NCBI GenBank assembly: GCA_002299795.1
Contig: DBNP01000010.1
Span: 1-20,670, forward strand
Source: Candidatus Saccharibacteria bacterium UBA669
Lineage (GTDB): Bacteria; Patescibacteriota; Saccharimonadia; Saccharimonadales; Saccharimonadaceae
Direction of reading: 5' to 3'
DNA length: 20,670 nucleotides
The stretch's first letter is position 1, and the number at the start of each line of letters is the position of its first letter. The notes under the pieces were generated by a model. That model ran no database searches. It was not told the DNA's origin and worked only from the letters and a program-made list of their open reading frames with translations. A program made the position numbers and the translations under genes. Positions 8,125 to 15,667 of this stretch are shown in pieces.

Positions 8125-8488
8125 ACTGCTGAGTTTTATTGATGGTTTTATCAAAGGCTATGGCTATGGGCCGAGCTACCGCGAAATCATGCGCGCACTT
8201 GATTACAAATCGGTGAGCACTGTAGCGACACACGTCGATGGCCTTATTACTCGTGGCTGGCTTGTCAAAAAGGATAACTCCGCACGTACACTAGAGGTTT
8301 TGCACCCAGGCACTACAACATCCCATGAGGTGGGAGTTGTGGCGAATACAGCCGAGCAGACTATTCTGAAAAAAATTGATGAACTACGAGGTATCGATAA
8401 TGATGCGAATGCCAAAGACATTGAAACACTGACCCACGCACTGCGCATTCTTGGTTATGACACATCTGATAGCAAAGTCATAGTATAA
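8093..8488 (+). CDS. LexA-type winged-helix DNA-binding protein lacking the autoprotease domain
   Basis: A 131-aa protein whose first 70 residues match the LexA N-terminal DNA-binding domain: PTKKQRELLSFIDGFI, then GYGPSYREIMRALDYKS and VSTVATHVDGLITRGWLVK, the helix-turn-helix and wing. Known LexA proteins are about 200 aa and carry a C-terminal S24 domain with a Ser/Lys dyad; here the remainder (71-131) is a short acidic helical tail with no such motif. It therefore cannot self-cleave like LexA. The start at ATG 8093 is supported by GGGGAG about 6 bases upstream; GTG 8087 would have no spacing. The gene overlaps the preceding one by 32 bp. It probably binds DNA as a repressor; target unknown. 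Confidence 0.8.
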   Translation: MEQRPTKKQRELLSFIDGFIKGYGYGPSYREIMRALDYKSVSTVATHVDGLITRGWLVKKDNSARTLEVLHPGTTTSHEVGVVANTAEQTILKKIDELRGIDNDANAKDIETLTHALRILGYDTSDSKVIV

Positions 8489-8489
8489 T
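8484..8489 (+). promoter_or_regulatory. -10 box of the class A beta-lactamase-like gene, leaderless start
   Basis: A perfect TATAAT formed across the stop codon of the LexA-like gene, 7 bases before the ATG at 8497. The transcript should begin at or next to the start codon. No good -35 is visible. Confidence 0.55.
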
Positions 8490-8496
8490 AGGCTGT

Positions 8497-10221
8497 ATGC
8501 ATAAGCTAAAAGCAAGAGCCGCAAAGGCGCTTGTGAGAGTGAATTGGAAAAGGTTTGGGGTCTACGGCGCTGCGGTGGTGGTTGGCCTGCTGTTACTCGT
8601 ACAAGTGTTCTATCCAAATGACAGGTTGCTGCCGCTAGCACGAATTGACGGACTGTCGGTTGGGGGTATGACAAAGCGCGATGCTACCAAGGTGCTGAAC
8701 AGCGCATACCAACAACACCAGGCAAAAATATATATGGGTGTCGATACCGATCCGTTTGTGTCGCCGCATCTGTCGGATATTGATGTGGCAGTAGACAATG
8801 CCGCACGAGTTGAGGCAATTTCATACCCTGTGATTATGCGGCTTATCCCGACCTCGCTGTTTTGGGTTAGTCTCAAGCGATCCGCCCCTCCCGCACCCAC
8901 GTTTGGTGCAAAGTTTGAAACATTTGTCGACCAATCTCTTATGAAAGAGTGTACCAAAAAGCCAGTTGATGCATCCCTCAAAGCAACCGGTACAACGCTA
9001 GAACTGGTGCCTGCTGTACCCGGTGGGCAATGTGAGCGTGCAGACGTACTGGGCGCGCTCAAGACCATGCGGCCCGTACTGGGTGCTGATACAGTGATCA
9101 AGGTTGGTCAGAAAGTTATTCAGCCTTCAGTAGCGGATGATATGGCGCGTGCCTATGGTCGTACGCTGACGATACGGCTTGCTAGCGGCGTGAGCCTGGT
9201 GACTAATAGCGAGTCATTCACACTGCCTGCTGCCGATGTACTGAGTTGGCTTGACTACGTCGTTGATGGCGACAGTCTTGTGGCACGCGTGAACGCTGAT
9301 AGGGCAGGTAGCTATTTGTCGGGTGCTGTAGCCTCGAAAGTGGCGGTGAAGCCAGGTGTTTCGTACATCACCACTGTTGACTTCACCGAAACAGCACGGA
9401 TCAACGGTGCGAGCGGGCAGGCGCTTGATATCAATGGCACGGTTGCCAGTATTGAGCACGTGGTTCGGGGTGATGCCGATACGGCCAGTGCGCTCACTGT
9501 CAGTGTGCCACCAACTGAGCAATATACGCGTAGCTATAGCCCGACCGATGCGGGGCTCTCTGCACTGCTGGCAAACTATGCCAAAGACCACACCGGTACC
9601 TATGGCATTTCACTCGTCGAGCTTGATGGCAAAAAGCGTCGTGCAGACAGTGATGGTGACAAAAAATTTGTGACGGCGAGCACCTATAAATTATTTGTCG
9701 CGTATAGCGTGCTGAAGCGCATTGACGGCGGCACGCGCAGCTGGGACACCGATGCCGATTGCTTCAACAAGATGATTAGCCAAAGCGATAATGCCTGCGC
9801 TGAGAGTTTGCAGACTTCGCTGGGCGGCGGCTCTATTAGCAAAGGTGCGGGCACAATCACCAAAGATATCAACGCGATTGGACTCAAAAATAGTAATTTC
9901 ACTGAAGCGGGTGGTCCATTTACAACTGCCAACGACCTTGCCTTGCTACTCGGCATGCTGCAGAGTGGACAGAATTTCAGCCCGACAAATCGTGAGCGAC
10001 TGATCAATGCCATGCTGGCCAATGCATACCGCAAGGGCATCCCTGCTGGTGCTAATGGCAGTGTCGCCGACAAGGTTGGGTTTATGGATGGGCTGCTACA
10101 TGACGCTGCGATCGTGTATAGTCCGAGTGGCACCTATGTACTCGTTGTCATGTCAAACGGTAGCAGCTGGGCAACGATTGCTGATTTTGCGAAGCAAATC
10201 GACACGCTTCGTGCTCAATAG
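8497..10221 (+). CDS. Membrane-anchored YoaR/VanW-like plus class A beta-lactamase-like serine hydrolase
   Basis: A 574-aa protein with a basic N-terminus and one membrane helix (about 20-39), leaving the rest outside the cell. Residues 45-340 resemble the YoaR/VanW-type region (starting RIDGLSVGGMTKRDATKVL) that often precedes peptidoglycan-active domains. Residues 350-574 form a penicillin-recognising hydrolase: nucleophile motif S395-T-Y-K398, S430-D431-N432, and K526-V-G528 in place of the usual KTG/KSG. This is the pattern of class A beta-lactamase-like enzymes (Beta-lactamase2 family), which cleave beta-lactams or act on cell-wall peptides. With a large membrane-linked extension a cell-wall role seems likelier than antibiotic resistance. 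All three active-site motifs are present, so it should be active. Confidence 0.85.
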   Translation: MHKLKARAAKALVRVNWKRFGVYGAAVVVGLLLLVQVFYPNDRLLPLARIDGLSVGGMTKRDATKVLNSAYQQHQAKIYMGVDTDPFVSPHLSDIDVAVDNAARVEAISYPVIMRLIPTSLFWVSLKRSAPPAPTFGAKFETFVDQSLMKECTKKPVDASLKATGTTLELVPAVPGGQCERADVLGALKTMRPVLGADTVIKVGQKVIQPSVADDMARAYGRTLTIRLASGVSLVTNSESFTLPAADVLSWLDYVVDGDSLVARVNADRAGSYLSGAVASKVAVKPGVSYITTVDFTETARINGASGQALDINGTVASIEHVVRGDADTASALTVSVPPTEQYTRSYSPTDAGLSALLANYAKDHTGTYGISLVELDGKKRRADSDGDKKFVTASTYKLFVAYSVLKRIDGGTRSWDTDADCFNKMISQSDNACAESLQTSLGGGSISKGAGTITKDINAIGLKNSNFTEAGGPFTTANDLALLLGMLQSGQNFSPTNRERLINAMLANAYRKGIPAGANGSVADKVGFMDGLLHDAAIVYSPSGTYVLVVMSNGSSWATIADFAKQIDTLRAQ

Positions 10222-10241
10222 ATGCTGGTGGTCCACGGGTG

Positions 10242-10270
10242 TTTACACCTTAGAGTTTGTGCGATACAAT
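10242..10270 (+). promoter_or_regulatory. Promoter of the tRNA-Asn gene
   Basis: A -35 TTTACA (10242-10247), 17-base spacer and -10 TACAAT (10265-10270): the best-formed promoter in the window. Transcription would start near 10277, about 48 bases before the mature tRNA. Confidence 0.7.
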
Positions 10271-10280
10271 ATCATCTGTA

Positions 10281-10302
10281 TCTGCGCGCTCCTGCGCGCA
10301 GA
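10281..10302 (+). other. GC-rich hairpin in the tRNA 5' leader
   Basis: A perfect 9-bp stem, TCTGCGCGC (10281-10289) pairing with GCGCGCAGA (10294-10302) around a TCCT loop, lying just after the predicted transcription start and 22 bases before the tRNA. No T-run follows it, so it is not a normal intrinsic terminator. It may protect the precursor or present it to processing enzymes. Confidence 0.5.
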
Positions 10303-10324
10303 AGCACCTGACTACACACCATAT

Positions 10325-10399
10325 TCCGGCATAGCTCAGTGGTAGAGCGGATCGCTGTTAACGATTAGGCCGCTGGTTCGAGCCCAGCTGCCGGAGCCA
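10325..10399 (+). tRNA. tRNA-Asn (anticodon GTT)
   Basis: A complete cloverleaf can be drawn by hand. The acceptor stem is TCCGGCA (10325-10331) with TGCCGGA (10389-10395). The D stem is GCTC/GAGC. The anticodon stem is GATCG/CGATT around loop CTGTTAA, with anticodon GTT at 10357-10359. The T stem is GCTGG/CCAGC with loop TTCGAGC. The discriminator base is G and the 3' CCA (10397-10399) is encoded in the DNA. It is directly followed by a terminator and the accessory island, a common landing place for mobile DNA. Confidence 0.96.
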
Positions 10400-10438
10400 C
10401 GTAAAATCCCCACTCTTTCGGTGGGGTTTTTACGTGGC
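10396..10438 (+). terminator. Strong, probably bidirectional terminator overlapping the tRNA 3' end
   Basis: GCCACGTAAAATCCCCAC (10396-10413) pairs with 10421-10438 over 17 of 18 positions around the loop TCTTTCG. The 3' arm contains TTTTT after the GTGGGG, and the 5' arm contains AAAA, so it can work on both strands. Its first four bases are the tRNA discriminator and CCA. Confidence 0.85.
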
Positions 10439-10503
10439 TTAGATACAGGGATTTACGAGATCACTATTCGCTAATGCAGACCATCTAAGGGATAGTTCTA
10501 GAG

Positions 10504-10509
10504 TATAAT
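10504..10509 (+). promoter_or_regulatory. -10 box of the four-gene island operon
   Basis: A perfect TATAAT 75 bases before the ATG at 10585. Transcription from about 10516 would give a leader of about 70 bases. No convincing -35 is seen at 16-18 bases, which may mean that an activator is used or that another promoter exists. Confidence 0.5.
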
Positions 10510-10572
10510 ATTGTTAGATATGTTGGGACAAAAGTCAAAATACAGTGGATTAAAAGACCAATTAGGTAATTA

Positions 10573-10580
10573 GGGAGGAG
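10573..10580 (+). promoter_or_regulatory. Strong Shine-Dalgarno of the DUF262 gene
   Basis: GGGAGGAG ends 4 bases before the ATG at 10585. It is an almost perfect anti-16S match and fixes the start. It contrasts with many neighbouring chromosomal genes that lack any such site. Confidence 0.75.
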
Positions 10581-10584
10581 TGTC

Positions 10585-12765
10585 ATGATTTCTGCTCAGA
10601 CAAATATTCAAAAGATACTAAATGCATCTGAGACCTACTACGAGGTGCCGAACTTTCAGCGACCATATGCCTGGCAAATGGGCAATGCAAATGAGTTTCT
10701 TTCAGACCTCGAAGATAGCGTGGCTAAACACAAGAATCATTACTTTGGAACAGTTGTATTGGTTGAAGACACTGCCAGTACCTATTCGGTTGCGATCATC
10801 GATGGCCAGCAACGAGTCACTACTTCACTTCTCATGGTCACGGCCATCTATCATTTGGTAAAAAAAGATCCCTCTTTGATTGATAATTCCGAAACGACAC
10901 CGGATCTTATTCGCGACCGTTACTTATTCAATGCCAATATTGACAAAAATAAAGTGAAGTTACGTACCGTCACGACTGATAACCAGATCTTGCAGCACAT
11001 CTTTGATAAGGATGGTGAAGAATCACGACTTGAGCCACGCGAGAAAATGAGTAGTATCTTTCAGGTCTATTCAACGTTCCGTAAATACTTCTCCACACGA
11101 AAAGGCTTAGATAAGTATATAGATGGGCTACGTCTTTTTGAGGTTATATCGATCACATTGAATAGCAATGACGATAATCCACAGCGGGTTTTTGAGAGTA
11201 TAAATTCAACGGGTAAACCATTAACGGATGGTGATAAGATCCGAAATTTCGCGCTGATGCTAAGTAATGATAAATTACGAAATCATGTGTACGAGAACTA
11301 CTGGTCGATCATAGAAGAGTCGCTTGTTGATGCAAATAAAGACAACATCACTGACTTCTTTCGTAGCTACATAATGTCAAAACGGCAGGCAATTGTTCGT
11401 TTGGACGCAGTTTACCCAGAGTTTAAGAAACAGTTCGATAAGCAAGTAGGTGAGCAACAAGAAGCAGAAAAGATCGATGCTTTCTATACCGACATTGTAG
11501 AATCGCTTGGCTTTTATAAGCTACTCAAGCTCAATGATACGGATGGATTCGGAAGCGAATACAAAGGTATTGGTGAGACAATTTTCAAGATGCGGTATCT
11601 GCAAATTGATCTGTACATCCCATTTGCAATGAATGTCTTGCGTCATCATGCGAAAGGCTCTCTGAGCGATCAGCAGCTTGAAGATGTATTCAAGCTCATT
11701 GAGGTGTATTTCTCGCGTCGCATTGTAAGCGGTATCGCCACAACAAGCGTTGACCGATTTCTCGCGTCGCTACACAAAGATATTTTGAACTTTCAAAAGA
11801 GTGATCCAAACGCTGACTATGTAGAGGTTCTGCGCTACATCTTGCTTCATCGCATTGGGCAAACCCGTATGCCAGACGATGCAGAATATGAGAATGCAAT
11901 TCGCACCCGAGAGGCATACTATCAGCGCAACTCATTCCTCATCTATGTGCTAACAGCTATCGAAGGTTCGACAAAGGAAGCTGTACACACTTTGCATCAA
12001 ATTTCAGATGGCAAATTAAAGCTTTCTATAGAACACATTATGCCCCAAACGCTCGCAAATAAGGATTGGCAAGCAATGCTTGGTGGTGACTATGAGCGTA
12101 TTCATCGCGAGTATCTGCATACACTGGCAAACCTTACGCTTACGGGCTACAATTCCGAGTATTCGAATCGTTCTTACGCTGATAAGATGCGGCTAGCGGT
12201 CAAAGACAAAAAAACTGGCGAAGTTCAGAATGTTGGTTTTGCGGACAGCAAGCTGCCTATCAACGAGTGGATTGCACAACATGACGTTTGGAACGAAGAT
12301 ACCATTAAAAAACGTCAAGGATGGTGGATCAAAAAACTTAAAAGCGCGTGGCCGTTCCCAGGAACGTCATTCCAGCCCGTTGAGGAAGACACCTCAGTAT
12401 ATCTACTTGAAGTATCTGATCTAAAAGGTAAAAGTATTCGATCGGTTGAAGTATTTGGCGAGAATAACTCTGTCACGACTTGGGCAGAGGCGTTAGACAT
12501 GATTGCAGAATCTATTTATAATCGAAACCCAGATTTTTTTGAAAAAATAAGCGATGATGAGTGGCTATCAAAGATAATCCGCAAAGATGCTAGTGCATTC
12601 TACAATAGCGCTGAAATAGTAGACACTGGCTACCACATAGACACAGGCAACGACACAAATACAAAGTTAAGAATCGTAGCTGCTCTTGGTAAGCATTTTG
12701 GTCTTTCTCATGATGATGTCAAGGCAGAACTAGTGCCAGTGAAGAGCAATGAAGACGAGGAATAG
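10585..12765 (+). CDS. DUF262-DUF1524 protein (GmrSD/SspE/BrxU-type restriction factor)
   Basis: A 726-aa protein with the two-domain layout of GmrSD-type and related DNA-restriction proteins. The N-terminal DUF262 domain (ParB-like NTPase fold) shows VPNFQRPYAW (21-30), IIDGQQRVTT (71-80, nucleotide-binding DGQQR) and FESINSTGKPLTDGDKIRN (203-221). The C-terminal DUF1524 HNH-like nuclease shows IEHIMPQ (482-488), HTLANLTLTGYN (512-523) and a following SNRSYADK. A further domain of about 120 residues (about 605-726) follows, of unknown fold. Known relatives cut phage DNA bearing modified bases (GmrSD, BrxU) or nick DNA in phosphorothioate systems (SspE), powered by NTP hydrolysis. It heads the four-gene operon and overlaps the next frame by 17 bp. 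Which modification, if any, it senses is unknown. Confidence 0.88.
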   Translation: MISAQTNIQKILNASETYYEVPNFQRPYAWQMGNANEFLSDLEDSVAKHKNHYFGTVVLVEDTASTYSVAIIDGQQRVTTSLLMVTAIYHLVKKDPSLIDNSETTPDLIRDRYLFNANIDKNKVKLRTVTTDNQILQHIFDKDGEESRLEPREKMSSIFQVYSTFRKYFSTRKGLDKYIDGLRLFEVISITLNSNDDNPQRVFESINSTGKPLTDGDKIRNFALMLSNDKLRNHVYENYWSIIEESLVDANKDNITDFFRSYIMSKRQAIVRLDAVYPEFKKQFDKQVGEQQEAEKIDAFYTDIVESLGFYKLLKLNDTDGFGSEYKGIGETIFKMRYLQIDLYIPFAMNVLRHHAKGSLSDQQLEDVFKLIEVYFSRRIVSGIATTSVDRFLASLHKDILNFQKSDPNADYVEVLRYILLHRIGQTRMPDDAEYENAIRTREAYYQRNSFLIYVLTAIEGSTKEAVHTLHQISDGKLKLSIEHIMPQTLANKDWQAMLGGDYERIHREYLHTLANLTLTGYNSEYSNRSYADKMRLAVKDKKTGEVQNVGFADSKLPINEWIAQHDVWNEDTIKKRQGWWIKKLKSAWPFPGTSFQPVEEDTSVYLLEVSDLKGKSIRSVEVFGENNSVTTWAEALDMIAESIYNRNPDFFEKISDDEWLSKIIRKDASAFYNSAEIVDTGYHIDTGNDTNTKLRIVAALGKHFGLSHDDVKAELVPVKSNEDEE

Positions 12766-14131
12766 TGTGGTGCAAATCTCTAAATCCGACTACATGCTCT
12801 TCCTCAAACACCCAGCCTGGCTCTGGGTGAAGAAGCATGATCCTAGCAAGATCCCGCCTGTAGATGATGCAACGCAGGCAATGTTTGATGCTGGTCATGC
12901 GTTTGAGCCGTACGTTGAGTCCCTTTTTCCCGAAGGTGTAACGCTTGGTTTTAGTGACTACGATGAATATCTATCGCTACCGGTCCGTACTCAGCGGGCG
13001 CTCGAATCGGGGGCGCAGGTTCTGTTTCAGCCTCGATTTGAATGGAAAGACTTTACTTGTATATCAGATATCGTGTCGGTCGTAGAGGGCAATACTGTTG
13101 ATCTATACGAAATTAAATCGAGTACAAAAGTAAAACCCGAGCATCTGTATGATCTGGCATTTCAGAAGGTAGTGCTAGAAGGCAATGGGTTATCGGTTCG
13201 CAATGTATCGGTAATACATGTAAACAATCAGTACGTACGTCGTGGCGAAGTCAATCCACGTGAGCTTACGGCTTTTGAGGACGTGACTGACAGAGTAAAT
13301 GAAATTGCCGCCAAGACGCCCGGCTATATGCAGGCGGCGGCACAGGTAGTGCAGTCGACGACAATGCCCGACCCGAATCCAAGCCTCACGAAGCTTGGCG
13401 CAAAGGCAGAGTGGTTGCAAATTTACGAAAATATCTTCCCACCAGAACCGAGAGTTTGGCCAGAAGATACTGCACCGACGATTGATAAACAGGCTATTGC
13501 TGGTTTCTTGAACGACTTAACATACCCACTATACTTCCTCGATTACGAAACAATGTCTGGCATTATTCCGTATTTTGATGGTCAGCGTCCGTACCAACAG
13601 GTTCCCATGCAGTATTCATTGCATATTTTGCAAACACCAGACAGCGAACTCGAGCATCGCGAATTTCTGCACCGCGATAATTCCGATCCAGCACGTCCGC
13701 TTGTCGAGCAACTAGTGGGCGACGTCGGCACGGAGGGTTCAGTTATTGTATGGTTCGAAGGCTTTGAGAAATCCCGCAACACCGAACTGGGTGAGATGCT
13801 TCCGGAGTACAGAGAGGCTATGGCAGCACTCAATGACCGTGTGGTCGATCTGATTATTCCGTTCAAAAAGAAATGGTACGACGATCCTCGGTTTGAGGGG
13901 AGCGCGAGTATCAAAAAAGTGCTGCCTGTACTGTGTCCTGAACTGTCATACAAAACCTTGGGCATTCAGGAAGGCGGCTCCGCACAGCGCCTATGGATGG
14001 AGGCAGTGCTAGATGGCACGCGTGAGAATGAGAAAGAGCAGATACTGGCTGACCTGCTAGAGTATTGCGGGCTGGATACGTTAGCGATGGTTAAGATTTA
14101 TAATCAATTAAAATTATCGGCTGGAGAATAG
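12749..14131 (+). CDS. DUF2779-family protein: Cas4-like PD-(D/E)XK nuclease plus DnaQ-like exonuclease
   Basis: A 460-aa protein with the DUF2779 layout, opening with ISKSDYMLFLKHPAWLWVK. The first half resembles Cas4/RecB nucleases: H50 in AGHAFEPYVE, D107 in ISDIVSV, E121-x-K123 in LYEIKSSTK, then Y134 and Q139 in the QxxxY-like region. The second half has an RNase H-like DEDD exonuclease look: D265 and E267 in YFLDYETMSG, the WFEGFEKSRNTEL segment (335-347), D367, and D443 in YCGLDTLAMV. The cysteine that often sits in the FLxCPxxxW opening is a histidine here, so an iron-sulphur cluster is unlikely. The ATG at 12749 overlaps the DUF262 gene by 17 bp; GTG 12767, with GAGG 6 bases upstream, is an equally good start. 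It probably degrades or trims nucleic acid. Confidence 0.82.
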   Translation: MKTRNSVVQISKSDYMLFLKHPAWLWVKKHDPSKIPPVDDATQAMFDAGHAFEPYVESLFPEGVTLGFSDYDEYLSLPVRTQRALESGAQVLFQPRFEWKDFTCISDIVSVVEGNTVDLYEIKSSTKVKPEHLYDLAFQKVVLEGNGLSVRNVSVIHVNNQYVRRGEVNPRELTAFEDVTDRVNEIAAKTPGYMQAAAQVVQSTTMPDPNPSLTKLGAKAEWLQIYENIFPPEPRVWPEDTAPTIDKQAIAGFLNDLTYPLYFLDYETMSGIIPYFDGQRPYQQVPMQYSLHILQTPDSELEHREFLHRDNSDPARPLVEQLVGDVGTEGSVIVWFEGFEKSRNTELGEMLPEYREAMAALNDRVVDLIIPFKKKWYDDPRFEGSASIKKVLPVLCPELSYKTLGIQEGGSAQRLWMEAVLDGTRENEKEQILADLLEYCGLDTLAMVKIYNQLKLSAGE

Positions 14132-14134
14132 ATT

Positions 14135-15667
14135 ATGTGGTCTTTAGTTAACAATCTTGAAGCCTGGCTGAATGCTCACATTGCGCATGATGCATTGATT
14201 GCAATTCCAGCACTTTTTGTAGCTTTATTGATCCCTATCGCATTCTTCCTTATGGAAAGGCAAGATTTATATGGGTTCGATAAAAACGTAATTCTAGATA
14301 AGATAATTATCGCAAGGATCTCAATCCCATTGGTAGTTCTTGCCTCAATTGCTCTAGTATTCGACTCATCGATACTCGCCACGTTGCTGTGTGCATTACT
14401 ACTTATTGCGGTTATCGTGGTTCTCGTTAGGGTTTACAAGTGGATGACCGCGGTTGAAGTATTGAAGCATAAGAATACATACAAGCAAGATATGCGTCGA
14501 AGATTTATCAGATCTATTAAAAACGAAACAGAAAAAGTTGATACCTGGGCTATCATCTTAAACGACGAGAATCTCATGGAGAAAAATCAGCGAGGAATTG
14601 TTGCTGAGTTTATAGTTGCAGTCAGAAGCCTCGAGGATGGTAAAAATAGATATCCAAAGTCGAATCTATGCGGACTAATGAGCAGAAATGTAAATAAGAT
14701 TGATTTTTCTGACGTTAACTCTTACGAGGATCTGGTTACTTTCTCGATTACTTACTTTGAGGAAATGCGTAGTGCAAGAATTACCAACAAAGCTACGAAA
14801 AATAAGGACCACCGAGTTTCATACCCATCGCACTATCAGATGGAATTAGCATTAAACTTGTTAAAATTAGCCCTTGATAAGAAGATTAATGATATTTTCG
14901 ACTACCTATATTTTAGTTCTATAAAGAAATACCTTGCTAGCGGCAATGTAGATGAAGCAAGTTTTTCAAGAGAGTTCTTGCCCAGCTACATCAACATAGT
15001 TAAGGGAAACGAGGGGTATGATGCAAAAACATTGTGGCAAGAGCTTTCAGATTGGGTCATTACTAAGGAGCTTCTCTCTAGTCAGTCATCCTGGAGTAAG
15101 ACGATAGCCCTACTTAATGCATACATGTCCTCTGTAGGTAATCAGACTCGTCTCGGCATGAACATTACAAGACATGAGGCAGAGGTAGTCGACGCTATAA
15201 CCGAGCAGCTATTGCCAAACATAAATGTGTCTTTTTGGTTTGATATAATCACATTTTACAACAGCGGCTGGGGGCTGGATGAAGGAGAGGATAGCCTGCA
15301 TGGGCAAATCCGTGGTCATGTTAGCAGACGACGAGAATTCGGGTTGTTCAATGCTCTGGGAGGTACGGGCTATTGGGTTGACGACGAAGAGGAGCGACTC
15401 AAGGCATATCGCGAAGAACTTGAGCGACAGGATGGTGAAACAATATTCATTCTTGGACTCGTATACCCTTGGCTCAGAAATCCGGTAGAAATAAAGAAGG
15501 TCATCAAACAGATTCAGGTTATTCAGAAGGAAAAACTTTTTGAGGCTGAAAGTAATGAATTAAGGCGTCTCGAAAGTCTGCTAGGTCGGTTCGAAAAAAT
15601 TAAGGCCTATACAGACAATATGATCGCTGAGCAAAATAAAAAGAAAACGCCTTCCAAAAAGTCATGA
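14135..15667 (+). CDS. Three-helix membrane protein with large cytoplasmic domain, unknown function
   Basis: Not recognised. The 510-aa protein has three membrane helices at the N-terminus (about 20-40, 57-76 and 80-101), after which some 400 residues are polar, mostly helical and probably cytoplasmic. There is a likely coiled coil at 455-500 and a lysine-rich end (NKKKTPSKKS). No nuclease or NTPase motif is seen. It starts 3 bases after the stop of the DUF2779 gene, with GGAG about 8 bases upstream, and its TGA stop overlaps the ATG of the next gene (ATGA), so it belongs to the same operon. Its base composition looks more AT-rich than the glycan genes. In defence operons membrane proteins are often effectors or anchors; either is possible here. 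Confidence 0.75.
   Translation: MWSLVNNLEAWLNAHIAHDALIAIPALFVALLIPIAFFLMERQDLYGFDKNVILDKIIIARISIPLVVLASIALVFDSSILATLLCALLLIAVIVVLVRVYKWMTAVEVLKHKNTYKQDMRRRFIRSIKNETEKVDTWAIILNDENLMEKNQRGIVAEFIVAVRSLEDGKNRYPKSNLCGLMSRNVNKIDFSDVNSYEDLVTFSITYFEEMRSARITNKATKNKDHRVSYPSHYQMELALNLLKLALDKKINDIFDYLYFSSIKKYLASGNVDEASFSREFLPSYINIVKGNEGYDAKTLWQELSDWVITKELLSSQSSWSKTIALLNAYMSSVGNQTRLGMNITRHEAEVVDAITEQLLPNINVSFWFDIITFYNSGWGLDEGEDSLHGQIRGHVSRRREFGLFNALGGTGYWVDDEEERLKAYREELERQDGETIFILGLVYPWLRNPVEIKKVIKQIQVIQKEKLFEAESNELRRLESLLGRFEKIKAYTDNMIAEQNKKKTPSKKS

Noticed and set aside
9214..9591. Long minus-strand open frame inside the beta-lactamase-like gene
   Set aside because: It lies wholly within a gene with all active-site motifs, has no promoter or ribosome site, and its composition is shadow-like. 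The same holds for the other antisense frames, such as 7650-8111 and 9684-10133.
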